Assembly: GCA_037974665.1 (NCBI GenBank)
Contig: CM075764.1
Span: 77,950,325 to 78,014,324, forward strand
DNA: 64,000 nt
Direction of reading: 5' to 3'
Origin: Ehretia macrophylla
Taxonomy: Eukaryota; Streptophyta; Magnoliopsida; Boraginales; Ehretiaceae
Shown in pieces: positions 12,790 through 24,600 of the stretch (within the stretch, counting starts at the first letter, position 1; every line of letters begins with the position of its first letter). The notes below the pieces were generated by a model, which saw only the letters and a program-made list of their open reading frames with translations, did no database searches and was not told the DNA's origin. Both the position numbers and the translations under genes were made by a program.

Positions 12790-15000
12790 AGACTCCCACT
12801 TGCACAAAAGAACACAGTCTGACCCTCACTGACTCAATATCTACAGAAAATGCCTTTCTTAGAAAAAGTCCTTGTAAGAGGATTAGTTAAGAGATGTCGC
12901 AAAGATAATTCCATCACTAAAACCCTTCTATAAAAGAATTTATGGATTAGTGAAACTTCTCTCAGTGAACCCTGCCTTTCCACGATCTCTACTTAAGTGT
13001 TTTATTGTATTATTTATCTTGGTAGAATAACATACAAGCTTCCGTTCTGCGAAAATACTAGAATGTATGTTTTCCCACTACCAAGTGAGCTTGCCCTAAA
13101 TTTGACTAAAAATTAGCCACATGTTCCTTCTTAAATATGTACCTTGGGCCTATGCTAGTATCTCATTCTAGTAATCTAAAAAGAAATTAACCCCTAGAGC
13201 ATAGCTAACATATAGTAGGTCCATTACATAAAATCTTTAAGAAGTCAATCAAACTTCTAAGGATGTATATGTAAACAGTTTAGCTATTTCCTTTTTCCAA
13301 AGTATAACATCCACCAAAGCCTTGCTCAAAGTCAATGACTTCGACTACTCCTTTGAAGATGTTCTGCCTTTTGTAATGGATTTTGTCTAGTTCGTAATGT
13401 TGTCAAGATTCTGGTTAAGGAATGTGACATTGACATCTATCAGCCAAGTTTCTGCATTTAGTAATGGCTAAGAGATCTTCTTATGAACTACAATAGGGCT
13501 ACTAGTGTGAAAGTCTCCACATGACTGATACTCTCATAAGAGTGTACCCTTTTCATCACTAGTCTTACCGTCCTTGTCCATTAATCTCTTTATTGTATTC
13601 TTGTTACATGCTAAGGGAACCCTTGTCTAAGTATAACTACAAAATTCCAGACAAAAGAAATCCAATGACAATAACCGAGTCATTATTTCATCGTTCTTAG
13701 CGGATAAGGCAAACTTGCATGGAAACTGTCTTGAGAGACTTCCAAGTTAGTCTAATTGTTTTCTTAGTCGCCCACTATGATGAGGCTCCATGGTACTTTA
13801 AGGAAATTTCTTTTTATTCACTGATGCAGGTAAGGTGGAAGTTCCGAAAACTTCTGCTTTTATAACTTCTGAACATAATCCCTCATACATGGATCATACC
13901 ATCATTCTCCAAGTTTCTTAACAAAATACTTATTAGTACCCTTTGCTTCTTAGGATGATGGAAATTCCATTTTTGTTCTCCTAGAATGATTCATTAAAAC
14001 TACACATCTTGAACTTACAACCTCATCCAGGAAGCCAAGCAGTTCAGCACTCAAGCCAGATGCCCTACATGTAAATGTGCCTTATATTGGGCTTTCCAAC
14101 CTAATCATATGTCTTAAGGAATCTTAAGTACTGATCTTGAAGGCATTTGTTGTCAAGATCCGTGTGGCTGTTTCAATAATACTCAATCCCGATATGAATG
14201 GAGTTTTGCAACTCAACATGGATTTACTCATATCAATGAGTACGATTTTGTTTCTTAGATACACTTATTCTTTTGAGGAATGGTTGGTGTAACCTACTAA
14301 GACACAATCTCTGTTGTACATGATTATCAATCGAACTCACCCAAGAGGACTATTCTTTCTTGTTCTGGTGTGCTCATGGATCCACCATATACACCAATGT
14401 GCGCCAGTTCAAACCTTCCCTATCCTATGTCTTATGAAAGAATATGACCTTTCGGACAACCTTCTTTTAAACTAGATTCATATTGAGCATGTTGTTTGAG
14501 ATCTAATGAGCCCAAAGGCTCATCCTCAATCCAGACTCTTAGGTTCATATAACCTTAATCATAGGTCTCACAAATACTGGTTTATGGTGAACAAAATCTA
14601 TCTAAAAGAGAGTAGAGAATTTCAGAATAATTGCATGTTAGAAATAGAGATAAGACAAAAATCATGCACACTTCCAAACTTTGAATAAAACTTCCATTAA
14701 ATGAATAAAATACTTGAAAGTTATCAAAACAATACTTTAAAACAATTATCAAAATTTAAAACTGTAAATAGTCTGGAACATGATACGATTGTCTTTGAAA
14801 CAAATCTCTAAGTAACAAGATTGTCTTTCAACAGTATCCGCTCAAGTCATCACTCTTAAGGCTACTTCCAGAGTGATTCCCTCTTTACTTAGTCTCCTCG
14901 TTACTCGAAACTCCTATATAATCTTGATTCTACTATCCATGATTCTGTTAAATCAACCACTACACTTGTTTCAATGATGTAAGTAAAGTTTGTACCTTTA
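12790..15000 (-). pseudogene. C2 pol remnant
   Basis: Between gag and the 3' LTR the minus strand gives only short recognisable copia pieces: a protease-like WIVDS motif near 14940, integrase-like scraps around 14300-14550, and degenerate polymerase and RNase H sequence nearer 12800-13500. At about 2.2 kb it is well short of a full copia pol, so large parts are missing. Fossil with many breaks. Confidence 0.5.
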
Positions 15001-15910
15001 TTTTTCTTGGCTAGGTACTTGGGGCAGTCTTACTTCCAATGGCCTTTCTGACCACATTCAAAGCACTTCTCCTTGGGCTTCCATGCACCTTTCTTGTGTT
15101 TCTGCTGATGCTTTGGCCTATTATCAACCTGGCCATTCCCCTTCTTATTTCCCTGCTTCCCCTTATTCCAGGACTTCTTCCCTTTCGGGTTTTGTCCAAA
15201 AGTAGATGTATGGGTTATATGGGCTTGACCTTTGGGCTTCATGATTGTCTCGGCTACCTAAAGTTCCTTCATAAGCTTATGAGCCCCATGTCCATCTTGC
15301 TCATATTGTAATTGTAATTGAGCTTGAACTGGGCAAATGATTCAGGTAGTGTCTCGAGAATCATATTGACCTTGCTGCCATTATCAAACTGGGCCCCCAA
15401 GATTTCTACAAGGTTAAAATTGTCCATATCTTGAGAACATGTTCTCTGATGGACGTACCTTCAGCCATCTTGGCCGTCATGATTTCCCTCATAGCAGCTT
15501 GTTTAATAAGCCTTTTTTTTATCTAAGAACATCTTAGATAACGAGGTCATGATGTCTTTAGCAGTGTTTTTCTTCTCGTGTTACACAAGCAGCACGTTAG
15601 ACATAGAGGCTAGCATATAGCACTTGGCCATGCCATCTGTCCTCTGCCACTTATTATGAGCCTCTTTCTCAGCATCAGTAGAGTCATCCTTTAGTGTAGG
15701 ACATGGCTCAGTCAGAACATACTTGTACCCATCAGCTGTGAGTACTATGTCCAACTTCCTCTTCCAATCATTAAAATTCGGACCAGTCAACTTGTCATTA
15801 GATAGAATAGCCGACAAGGGATTGAAAGAACCAGTCATCTTAATCTGGATATGCAATATAATTAGGAATAAGCAATTCATGTATGACAAGTATATGTGAG
15901 TAGCATGCAT
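15000..15910 (-). pseudogene. C2 gag with zinc knuckle
   Basis: The N-terminal part (15581-15910) contains TGPNFNDWKRKLDIVL and a following ADGYKYVLTEPCP segment typical of plant copia gag. The C-terminal part (15030-15242) is lysine- and glycine-rich and ends in a CCHC-type zinc knuckle beginning CFECGQKGHW, which in this family binds element RNA. The arrangement and motifs are clear. It is a fossil and is broken. Confidence 0.8.
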
Positions 15911-17613
15911 GAGAATATAATATTAGGAACTCATGAATGCATATACACAAACATAGATGACCCTTTAAACTATGACTAGTGCCCTTAATGATTACTCTAC
16001 CACTAATCAATTTGGCTTCTCAAGACCCGATAGCACTTACTCCGAAGGGAGGTTACTACCTATCTTGAGTTGAGTGTAAGCACCATTCCTTATGGGACTT
16101 TCCTAGATAACCTATACTAGAGCCTCCGAAGAGAGGTTACCTCAATCCTTATTATCTATAACATTTCCTATAGCTCAGAACTCCATCGAAGGACGGCCGC
16201 TCAACTAACATCTTTAATGTGAATTTCCAATTTGAGATTATTCTGCTAAATCCAAACAATGCTACCCTCTGAAGGGAGGTTAATGACATTATCCTTTAGC
16301 ATAATCTGGATATGGAAAGCTGTGGGATTTCTTAGTCCCCTCTCCCACTCGATTATTTGAAACAAGAGTTTCTAATTATGTGATTTTTGCTTAATACTTA
16401 ATTTCTGGTTTTCCAAAATTTCTAGATTAAAGTCCATAACTAATTTTGTGTGAAAAAACCTCTAAGTATATTTCAAATCACATAGTCCTAATCTGGATTG
16501 TCATCTTTACCCTAAGTTTGGCTTTCATGGGTCTTTTAGTCAAGTCTAGGTTTCTAAGGAAAAATAATAGCCATGTAGTTTTTCCTTAACCAATTTTTAA
16601 TTAATATTTAGACTATAGTATTACTAGTCTAATTTCCAAGATTGATAATTACCTTGACCAAAAGCTCTAACAATTACAACAATGGAAATGCTTGTAATTA
16701 ATTCATATATATATTATTTAATGCCAGTACAATTTATAATTATGTACAAAACATAACTTAGTACAAATTGTATCTCTAGCATTTTAGACAAATAATATAT
16801 ATATATAATACATATTTGAAATAAAACAAATAATTATGCTATGCCACATAATTTCACAAACTTCTATTTTAAATATATAATGTCATACAATTAGAACAAA
16901 TAAATTATGTTAAACCACATAACTTCACAAAGTTGTATTTCTGGCATTAAAAAAACAATGCTTATTCAATAATAAATTATGCAAGAAAACATAATCTCTC
17001 TTTATTGTATTTATAGCATTAATAAAAAAAGATAAGACTTTCCATATTTAAACTATGCAAAACAACACAAATAATTAAAAATTGAAAAAAAAAAAAAAAA
17101 TTGCCAATGGGGACCACACCATGCACATGGCCGCGCGTGGCCCATGCGTGGATCCCCACGCATGTGGCCCCCCTCCCTATTTTTTTTTTTGTGTTGTTTG
17201 GTTTAATGAGGATTAACTTATTTTGTACCATTTTTAATCCTCTTCCAAAACCAAATTTGCAATAAATATGAAAATCTAAATTCTAGGAATCTTACAATAA
17301 AACTTCAGGTAAACCTGTTTCATTAAAATTCCTTATTTAAATGTGATCTTCTATTAATTGTATTCATTTTTAAATTACTTTACCAAACAAGTAATTTATC
17401 TTAAATACAATTACTACCATAAAATTACATATAGAATTAATTACAAAATAATTCTAAATTATGTAGAAACAAATTACAGCACAAAATTCTTGCAGCTAAG
17501 ATCAAACACAAATATGATTTTTTCTAGTGTTCATGTAAATTCTAAGTTTCTATTATCCAAGAATCAAATTGTTCTTAACTGTTCTTAACTATTTGCATGT
17601 TTAGTTCGCAGTG

Positions 17614-17625
17614 TCTTTGATACCA
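17614..17625 (-). other. C2 primer binding site (initiator tRNA-Met)
   Basis: Sense strand reads TGGTATCAAAGA a few bases after the 5' LTR end at 17630. This matches the usual TGGTATCAGAGC site complementary to the 3' end of plant initiator tRNA-Met, and it fixes the orientation of C2. Confidence 0.8.
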
Positions 17626-17629
17626 CTAA

Positions 17630-19690
17630 TGGAAAACGGGGTTAGGTTACATGATTCATATTCAAAAAATTTATATGAACATGGTAGAAACAATCATGTA
17701 GGATCTTACTGCGATTAAACATACAATAGTAAAATAAAAAACAGTTTATAATTTAATTCCCAATTGAAATAAGGATCTAGGCATACCTCTTGCGAAGAAC
17801 GATGCAAAAACAAAAAACACCTTGATCTACAAGCCTGGAAGATATTGCACTCCTCTACTTTGATCTTCTCCTCTATGACCAACACCTTTATGAAGTATAA
17901 TCTAGTTATGGGACTAAATTTACTAAACTAAAAGATATAAACTAGAATTGAGATTATTCACAAAGGCGAAACTTACTCAAGAGAGAGAGAAGAGAAATCT
18001 CAGAAGAGATGGGGTCTTGAGCATTTTTCAGAGTTATATAAGAGGTCTATTTATAGGCAGAAGATTTAGAGAAAAATTCATGAAATTCCGATATGAGATT
18101 TGGTCAAAGAAAAGTCCAAATCTCTTCCACAAGTAATTTCCTATTTTTTCTTCTTCTCCCTTCTTTTCCTCCTCATAGCTGATTTTCCTAAGGTAGGTGG
18201 GTCCCACCTTCTGCGTCCAGCCTTGGCTTGTGAGCCATGGTCCTGGTTCAGCCAGCTTGCTCCAAGTTAATTTAATCCTTACAATAATTAAAAAATAGAA
18301 ATCCCTTTCCATAAAATAGAAAGTCTATTTTTCAATATCTAATTGTCAATAAATTAAATACTCCTTGATTAATTCCAAAAGCCTAAATCCAAACTACTAT
18401 TTAAGAATAATCTATTTTTTCAATAGTGAAAAAATTATCTTAAATATCTCAGCAGTCTTCTAGACTTTAATTAATCAATTAATTACATAATCTAATATAT
18501 TGACAATTCTCAAAATAGAAACTCCTTCCCAAAATAGAAAGTCTACTTTGATTCTAATCGTCAAAGGATTATATCTACTCTAAAAAATAATATATCTTAA
18601 CTAAGTTTAGATATTTAACAAGGTAGATAGCTAGAAGAGAGACTAAAAATATAATTAACCTTTCTTTTGGAAATGTATAAAATATTCTTGCTAGTCCCCT
18701 AGCAATATTTTACCATTTCAATCAAGTCTACTCCACTAAAAGACTTCGGCTTCACTCAAGGGTAATTACTGTAAGTACAGGAGTCAATCAATCTATACAC
18801 GACGCTTTGCCTTTCGACCAACTAAGTATTATATTGACCATAATGCCCCTCTATACTCACTTATAGCCAAAGCCAAGTTCCTGAAGTGTACTATCACCCT
18901 TTTGACAACATCTTGTCTCCTTAGAACCTTTAATCCACAATCTAACAATCCTCCTGAAGTTATCCACTTATCTAAGGGAGTTACCCTTAAGTGTATCATT
19001 GAACACCTCAAGTGTTACTGCGGCCACAGATTCAGAATGATCTACCTTGGATCATTCTAAAGGAGTGATTAATGTATAGATTTCTTATTGTATATGCACG
19101 TCCCTTCTAATCAAGTCCTATACACCCAAACCACAGAGTAGGTGATCAACTATTAAGACCACACCCATAATGGATCAAAGTACAAGCACTCAACTTCGTC
19201 GGTTCATCCACATATGCTCAAGATTAAGAGCTATGGTCTACTTAGAAGCTTGTAGGTTTAGGTGAACTATTTCTTTGATAGTACGTATTCAGAGCTCACA
19301 CCTACGGGGTCCGTCCAATGCATACACATGCATAAGTGTAATAAGTCTGGAACAAATCTATGATCAAGGTAGATTACCCTTCTCCAAAGGGAACTTACTC
19401 CACTATGACTTCTACTATAGTAAAACGCCCAACTTTACTACTTAGTCATGGATAAAATTACTTTGCTTATTTAAATGACCATGACTTAGACCTTTTGTGC
19501 GTAACCACCCTGCACCTAAGTCACTCATTGAAGCAAGGACCATATATATATATATATATATGTATGTCAATCCACATAATGAGAGAAATACGCCCATATG
19601 AATATGATGACACTAATTATCTTATTGCAAACCATCCAAATGTTTTAATGACTAAGTGCTAGTGGTATTTTGGGTATACCAATCCCAACA
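17630..19690 (-). repeat. C2 5' LTR
   Basis: 2061 bp. Sense start TGTTGGGATTGG (at 19690) and sense end CGTTTTCCA (at 17630). A TATA-like CTATAAATAGACC lies near 18045-18057 in sense orientation, followed by the purine- and CT-rich leader shared with the C1-side LTR fragment at 6180-6420. The partner LTR is 8211-12789. Confidence 0.88.
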
Positions 19691-20045
19691 TATTTTGGGC
19701 TAGCTGAGCTATTTGGGGTTGTAAGAGGAAGTTCAATGTGTCACGGAGTTGTAAGAGGAATTATGTGCTTGGGATTTGCGGCGTAGATGTAGAAGCTTGT
19801 CCCGAAGGACTTGGTCCCGAAATCACCGTTGGGACCAGAGAGTTATTAGCTTGAGGCTCTTGTATGATGGGCTATTTGTTTCCAGCAGGAGGGTTCACTC
19901 CTACTGGTGGGGGTAGCTCAGGTCAAGCTGAGTCAACTTGCGGCGGCGGTGGCACTTGTCTACTGGCTTGACTGTTGCTACGTGTGTTAACCATGATGTG
20001 GAAACTCAATGAGATTACACTTCATTTCCCACAGATGACACCAAG
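19691..20045 (-). pseudogene. G1 gag N-terminus and primer site (Ty3, Tat-like)
   Basis: The minus strand gives a start codon at 19994 with MVNTRSNSQASRQV, a common opening for Tat/Athila-type gag, followed by a proline-rich stretch. Upstream on the same strand, 20025-20044 reads TTGGTGTCATCTGTGGGAAA, the typical primer-site region of this Ty3 group (TTGGCGCCGTCTGTGGGAA-like). The rest of gag continues at 8146-7448 beyond the inserted C2. Fossil. Confidence 0.7.
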
Positions 20046-20475
20046 TGTTGATGATCAAAACTGGTCGGGTGCCTCCTTAGTTAAACTGCAAAATAAATGG
20101 GTGTGGGTCTTGCCCATGTAAACACTCCGATACTTAAGTTAATATTCTGTTCGAGAATGACTATAATTTGGAAAGTATAATGTATAGCAAGTATATGATA
20201 AGTTACTTTTTTTTGTGAGTGTAATTACCATATTTATACCTTTCCCTCTGAAAACTTTTATGGATTCTATAGGATCCTGTCGCCTTGTCACGAGGTCAGG
20301 GAATGGTCGGACCTTGAGCCGTGGAATGCTAGGACATCGGGTCCCTTGGACTGAAGATCGCAGGTCGGGCCAATCTGACCTTACGACGCCCCTCATGTAA
20401 CTGGGCACTGATTACATCCAATAGCTCGAATTACTCTAATGGATATTGAGTTGGCTAATTTTATCCTTATCACCC
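20046..20475 (-). repeat. G1 5' LTR (about 430 bp)
   Basis: Lies immediately upstream (minus strand) of the primer site. Sense end is ...GATCATCAACA at 20046. A TATA box (GGTATAAATATGG) lies at about 20228-20240. The outer border near 20475 is a guess based on a TG start (TGGGTGATAAGG) before a poly-T/A tract. Confidence 0.5.
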
Positions 20476-20616
20476 ACTTTTTTTTTTTCTTGCTTGAAAG
20501 TCATTTCTCCTGCAAGGCAGGTTGTAAGTGTTGGGAAAGGCCTGCTCGGGCAAGTAAGGAATGACAATAAATACTTCTCATTTTCTTGTTTTTAAAAATA
20601 AAAACTTTTATTAGTT

Positions 20617-20655
<39 letters not shown>

Positions 20656-21687
20656 TAGATGTAGGTGTTTTTTTTTTCTTTTAGCTTTTTTAGTAGTTAG
20701 GTCGAGTTGTTTCTTTTTATTTATTTATTTTATTTCCAAAAAAAAGTATTTGCATTCCCTAAACACAAAAAAAGAAAAATACATTTTATATATTTTTATT
20801 TCTTTATATGAAAATGTATAAAAAAAAAATAAAATGTATTTTGATTTTCTTATTTTTGAAAATATATTTCTCAAAACAGTTTTTAAAACAATCACTGAAA
20901 ATAACCATTGCAAAACAATTTTTATTTTTTTATTGTTTTCCAAAACAAAAAAAGTTGTTTTTAGAAACACTTCTAAATAGCTCTCCCACTAGCCCTTCAA
21001 CCTCCGTACACCCCTCAATACATAATTAATAAATAATATATAAATTATTTCAGTTTAACAACTTTAGATAATATTAGTTAATTTATAAGCTATTAAAGTT
21101 GTATTTTATTGTTAATTAATTATATTATATAATTAATAAGTAAATCAATAATCTTAATTAATTAAATTAATAAGTTAATAAAAAAATTGTTCAGATAATT
21201 CTAAAAAAATATTCAGTTTAAAAACGTATTTAAAAAATAATTCTACTCAAACAAATTTTTTTTTTTAAAATTGTTTTTAAAAACTATTCTAAAAAGCTAT
21301 TTTATAAAACAAAAAAACCAAGGATTACATGTCGCATACGCAAATTGAAGGATGGTTTAGTAAAAAAAGACCTTTTATTTTCATTCGCGAGTCCAGCTGT
21401 ATGATTAAAATTCGATTATTAGGATGCCAAAAAAAAAATTCCCCAGCAAACGGCGAACTCTTTGGTAGCTATTGAGACACATATGGCCATACCTGTCACC
21501 AGCATCACACGCCATCTGTCCTCCGTTTAACTAACCCGCGTCTCTCCAGTCTTTGCATTTGCCACACACAAATAGACAAAAAAAAAAAGTAAAAAGTGCT
21601 TTGCTTTCTTTTATCAAATAAATTGAAATAGTATAACACATAACACTCTTCTCTCAGGAGTATTTGATTTTGATTCGATACGTGATC
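20476..21687. other. AT-rich intergenic stretch and 5' flank of the host gene
   Basis: No gene seen. Contains a run of about 36 T (20619-20654), an AT-rich inverted repeat (AAATACATTTTAT near 20777 paired with ATAAAATGTATTTT near 20830), and further A/T-rich sequence. The last 150 bases before the ATG at 21688 are a plausible promoter and 5' UTR of the Rossmann gene, but I see no convincing TATA box at a fixed distance. Confidence 0.5.
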
Positions 21688-24600
21688 ATGTCACGCTTGA
21701 TCCATTCAAGGCTCTCCCTCTCCAGATTCAAGTAATTGTTTCTTTAAAACCCAATTTAAATTTCTCTCTCTCTCTCTCTCTCTTTTTTTTTTTTTTTTTC
21801 CCTTTTTCCTTTAACGCCTTTTTTGGGCGTGAATGAAAAATTATATTTTTGCAATTAATACAGGAGTAGTGTGGCTGCAATTAGAAATGGGCGATTTTTG
21901 TCTACTGATTCTAACAAAACGGATGAAGCATTCAAAGTTGAGGAAGCTGAAACAGTAGATGTCCCGCCGCCACCTACCGAGAAGGTACCACCGTAGTAGT
22001 TTTTGAAAATAATTTTGATTGTTTTTGAAAATTAGGCTTCGTTTTGATTCACGAGCAAAGAGTTAATAATGGAAATGAAAGGAAAGGAAAGGATCGTAAA
22101 GGAAAAGAGAGAAAGGATGGAAACCCTCTTGTTTGGATTGCAACACAAATTATAAAGGAAAGTATCTTTAACAAATCATGTGTTTTATTTGTTTAGATTA
22201 GTATGAAATGGAAGTGGGGATAAAACTTACGTGGATTGACGCATTTACCCTTCTTTTGTCGACCCCACTGATACTCATATAACACAATTATGGGCATGCA
22301 TTGTACAGAGTCATGCAAATGTCACACACTCCATTTAGGATTTTTATACGAGGTTATGGTTCTAATTATTGAGAAAATTTGAGGGTAAAATGGGTATCAC
22401 ATAGTGGTAATGCTTTACTGTTTCATTTTTATGTTTTTGTGTTATTTGAAATTCAGTTACTTGTGCTGGGTGGAAATGGATTTGTGGGGTCACATGTTTG
22501 CAAAGAAGCTCTTGATCGTGGTCTCACTGTTGCTAGTCTTAGCAGGTATTTTCTTTTTCTACTTTCGTTATATGATCTGATGGGTTGGTCTTTAATGTAA
22601 TTGTTATATGTATGCAATTCAACTTGAGGACGTATTTAATTCCAAGTTATCAGATCATAGTTGTGCCTTGCTACGATAATTTTTTTTGTACAAAATAAAC
22701 TTTGGAAGTGGTTGTTTAATAAACAGTTTTTTTAACCGATACTAAGACAAAATTTTGATATTTTGTTATAAAAATTAAACATGTTGAAGACTGCAGTGAA
22801 GCCACGCAGCCTATGGGCGAAAGCTAAGGCACGTTGTGTTTAGATGAATTCTCCATTTTCATTTAAATGTATGTGGTTGTGGAAGGATTCGTATACCTTA
22901 AGGAAATCTCCAATTTACTATCTGCAACTTGACTTGACATCAGTGTTCCTTAATTTTCCAATTTTATGAATCCACTGGACTCGTTCAATTCTAGTGCAGA
23001 AAGCTATAATGTTACGGAATGCTAGTTTCCTGATACTAAAGATTGGCAAACATCCAATCTATAAGATCGGCAGTTCTCCTCTTTTGTCTTTCCATTTAAA
23101 AATTTGGCTAAGGTGTAATAATATGTTTTACCCTCGAGCTGTTCTTGTCTCAGCCGAGTAAAGCGAAAGAAAGTAATGCACTTTGTTAAGTGCTTGTTCT
23201 AACATGTTCATTGAGGACTCCAAAGAAAGTGATTTATGGAGACTTTTTGGCCATTTTTTGTGGATGTTTCTCTTAGAATAAGACTTATTTTTTCTGATTG
23301 TTACCTGATCATTGTTTTTGGAGTCTTTGCTGTAATGAAAGTGTTTCACGTGCCCATGTATATGTTTTTATTTTCTCAAGTCACTCTCTCTCCTCTTCTT
23401 CAATTTCTTCCCCCACATGTAGGTCATTTATCTATTGATGACATTGTTTGTGGTTCTAAACTAGTGTATGGGTTTTTGTAGAACGGGTAGATCATCGATA
23501 CAAGAACCCTGGGCTAACAATGTTATGTGGCATCAAGGTTTGCTATTTTTCAGGATGGTGTGCTAACTTTCATTGCATTGCTGTTGGGCTTCTAATAATG
23601 TCTTTTTCTCTTTTCCTGCTTACAGGAAACCTTCTTTCAGGCGATTCATGGAAGCAAGCATTGAAAGGAGTAACATCTGTGGTATGTTTCTGCCTTAATC
23701 CTTTAGTATTGATGGAGCAGTTCCTTTACAAAAGTGAACCAGCAGTCTTGACTATCAAATTGAGGGGGTATTTGATTAAAACTGAATGAAATAAGTTCTC
23801 TTGTGTGGTCGTGGGTAAAGGTACGTCCCAATAGATTGGTGTACCTTTTTCTAGAGGTCGTCAAGCAGTTCTCGTATCTGGAATAGTGCAAAATGAAGGG
23901 TAAATGACTTCTAGATATTTTCAAATAGACACTTTGGTTGCGCTCCTGAATCAGAAGTCGTCTTTCATATCTAGACGTGAAGTGAGACCAACCTTACACT
24001 ACTTCTGATCTTTCTTGGGGGCATAGTAGCAGAAAGGTTGCCTGAATCCAGAGAAAATCCAGATGAGGGTAATCGGAAGAAGATCAGGACTCAGATCATT
24101 GACATAGATCCCTTAAGACCTGTCTTTGGTCAGTGTGTGGATGAAGAAAGGCCTTTACTGCCTTTGCTAATTCTCAAGCGAAGAAGAAGAGCATGACACG
24201 GATAGGAAGAGCGGAATTAAGTTTCTATGCCACAACATAACAGACATTGTTTGGCAACATAGTCATCATTCATTGTCAGATCTACACAACTTATGCATAG
24301 AGTTGCATTTGCATCATTTAGCCAGATGTGAACTATGAAAAGAAGTGTAAATTGTGCAGGGCCAAAACATCATTGAAGATGGTGAACATTATTTAAAGAA
24401 GTGTAAATTGCAGTACATAGTTGGGGCTTAGATATGAAACCATCTTTCAAATTCCGTTTTTCTTTCTTACAACATTAGAAGGGATTGATTGAGTTGATTG
24501 GAAATAATCTTAAAAGCTGAAAATATTTGTTGATTTATCTACTAATTTATAAACAGATCCCTGGAGGCCAGCATTGCTGGATGTCATATGTTTGAGAAAA

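Larger units (their letters stand above)
8211..19690 (-). mobile_element. C2: Ty1/copia retrotransposon, two LTRs, carries nested solo LTR
   Basis: Copia element on the minus strand. It has a 5' LTR (17630-19690), a primer binding site (17614-17625, complementary to initiator tRNA-Met), a long AT-rich leader (about 15960-17600), gag (about 15000-15910), a shortened and decayed pol region (12790-15000), a polypurine tract (about 12790-12805, sense GCAAGTGGGAGTC) and a 3' LTR (8211-12789). The 3' LTR is enlarged by the solo LTR D1. C2 interrupts the gag of G1. No clean target duplication was found at its outer ends. It is broken with many breaks. The two LTRs differ by several per cent by eye, so it is older than D2. 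Confidence 0.88.

Noticed and set aside
22379-22600. Separate small gene containing LLVLGGNGFVGSHVC
   Set aside because: This is exon 3 of the Rossmann gene (22457-22545) with intron on both sides.
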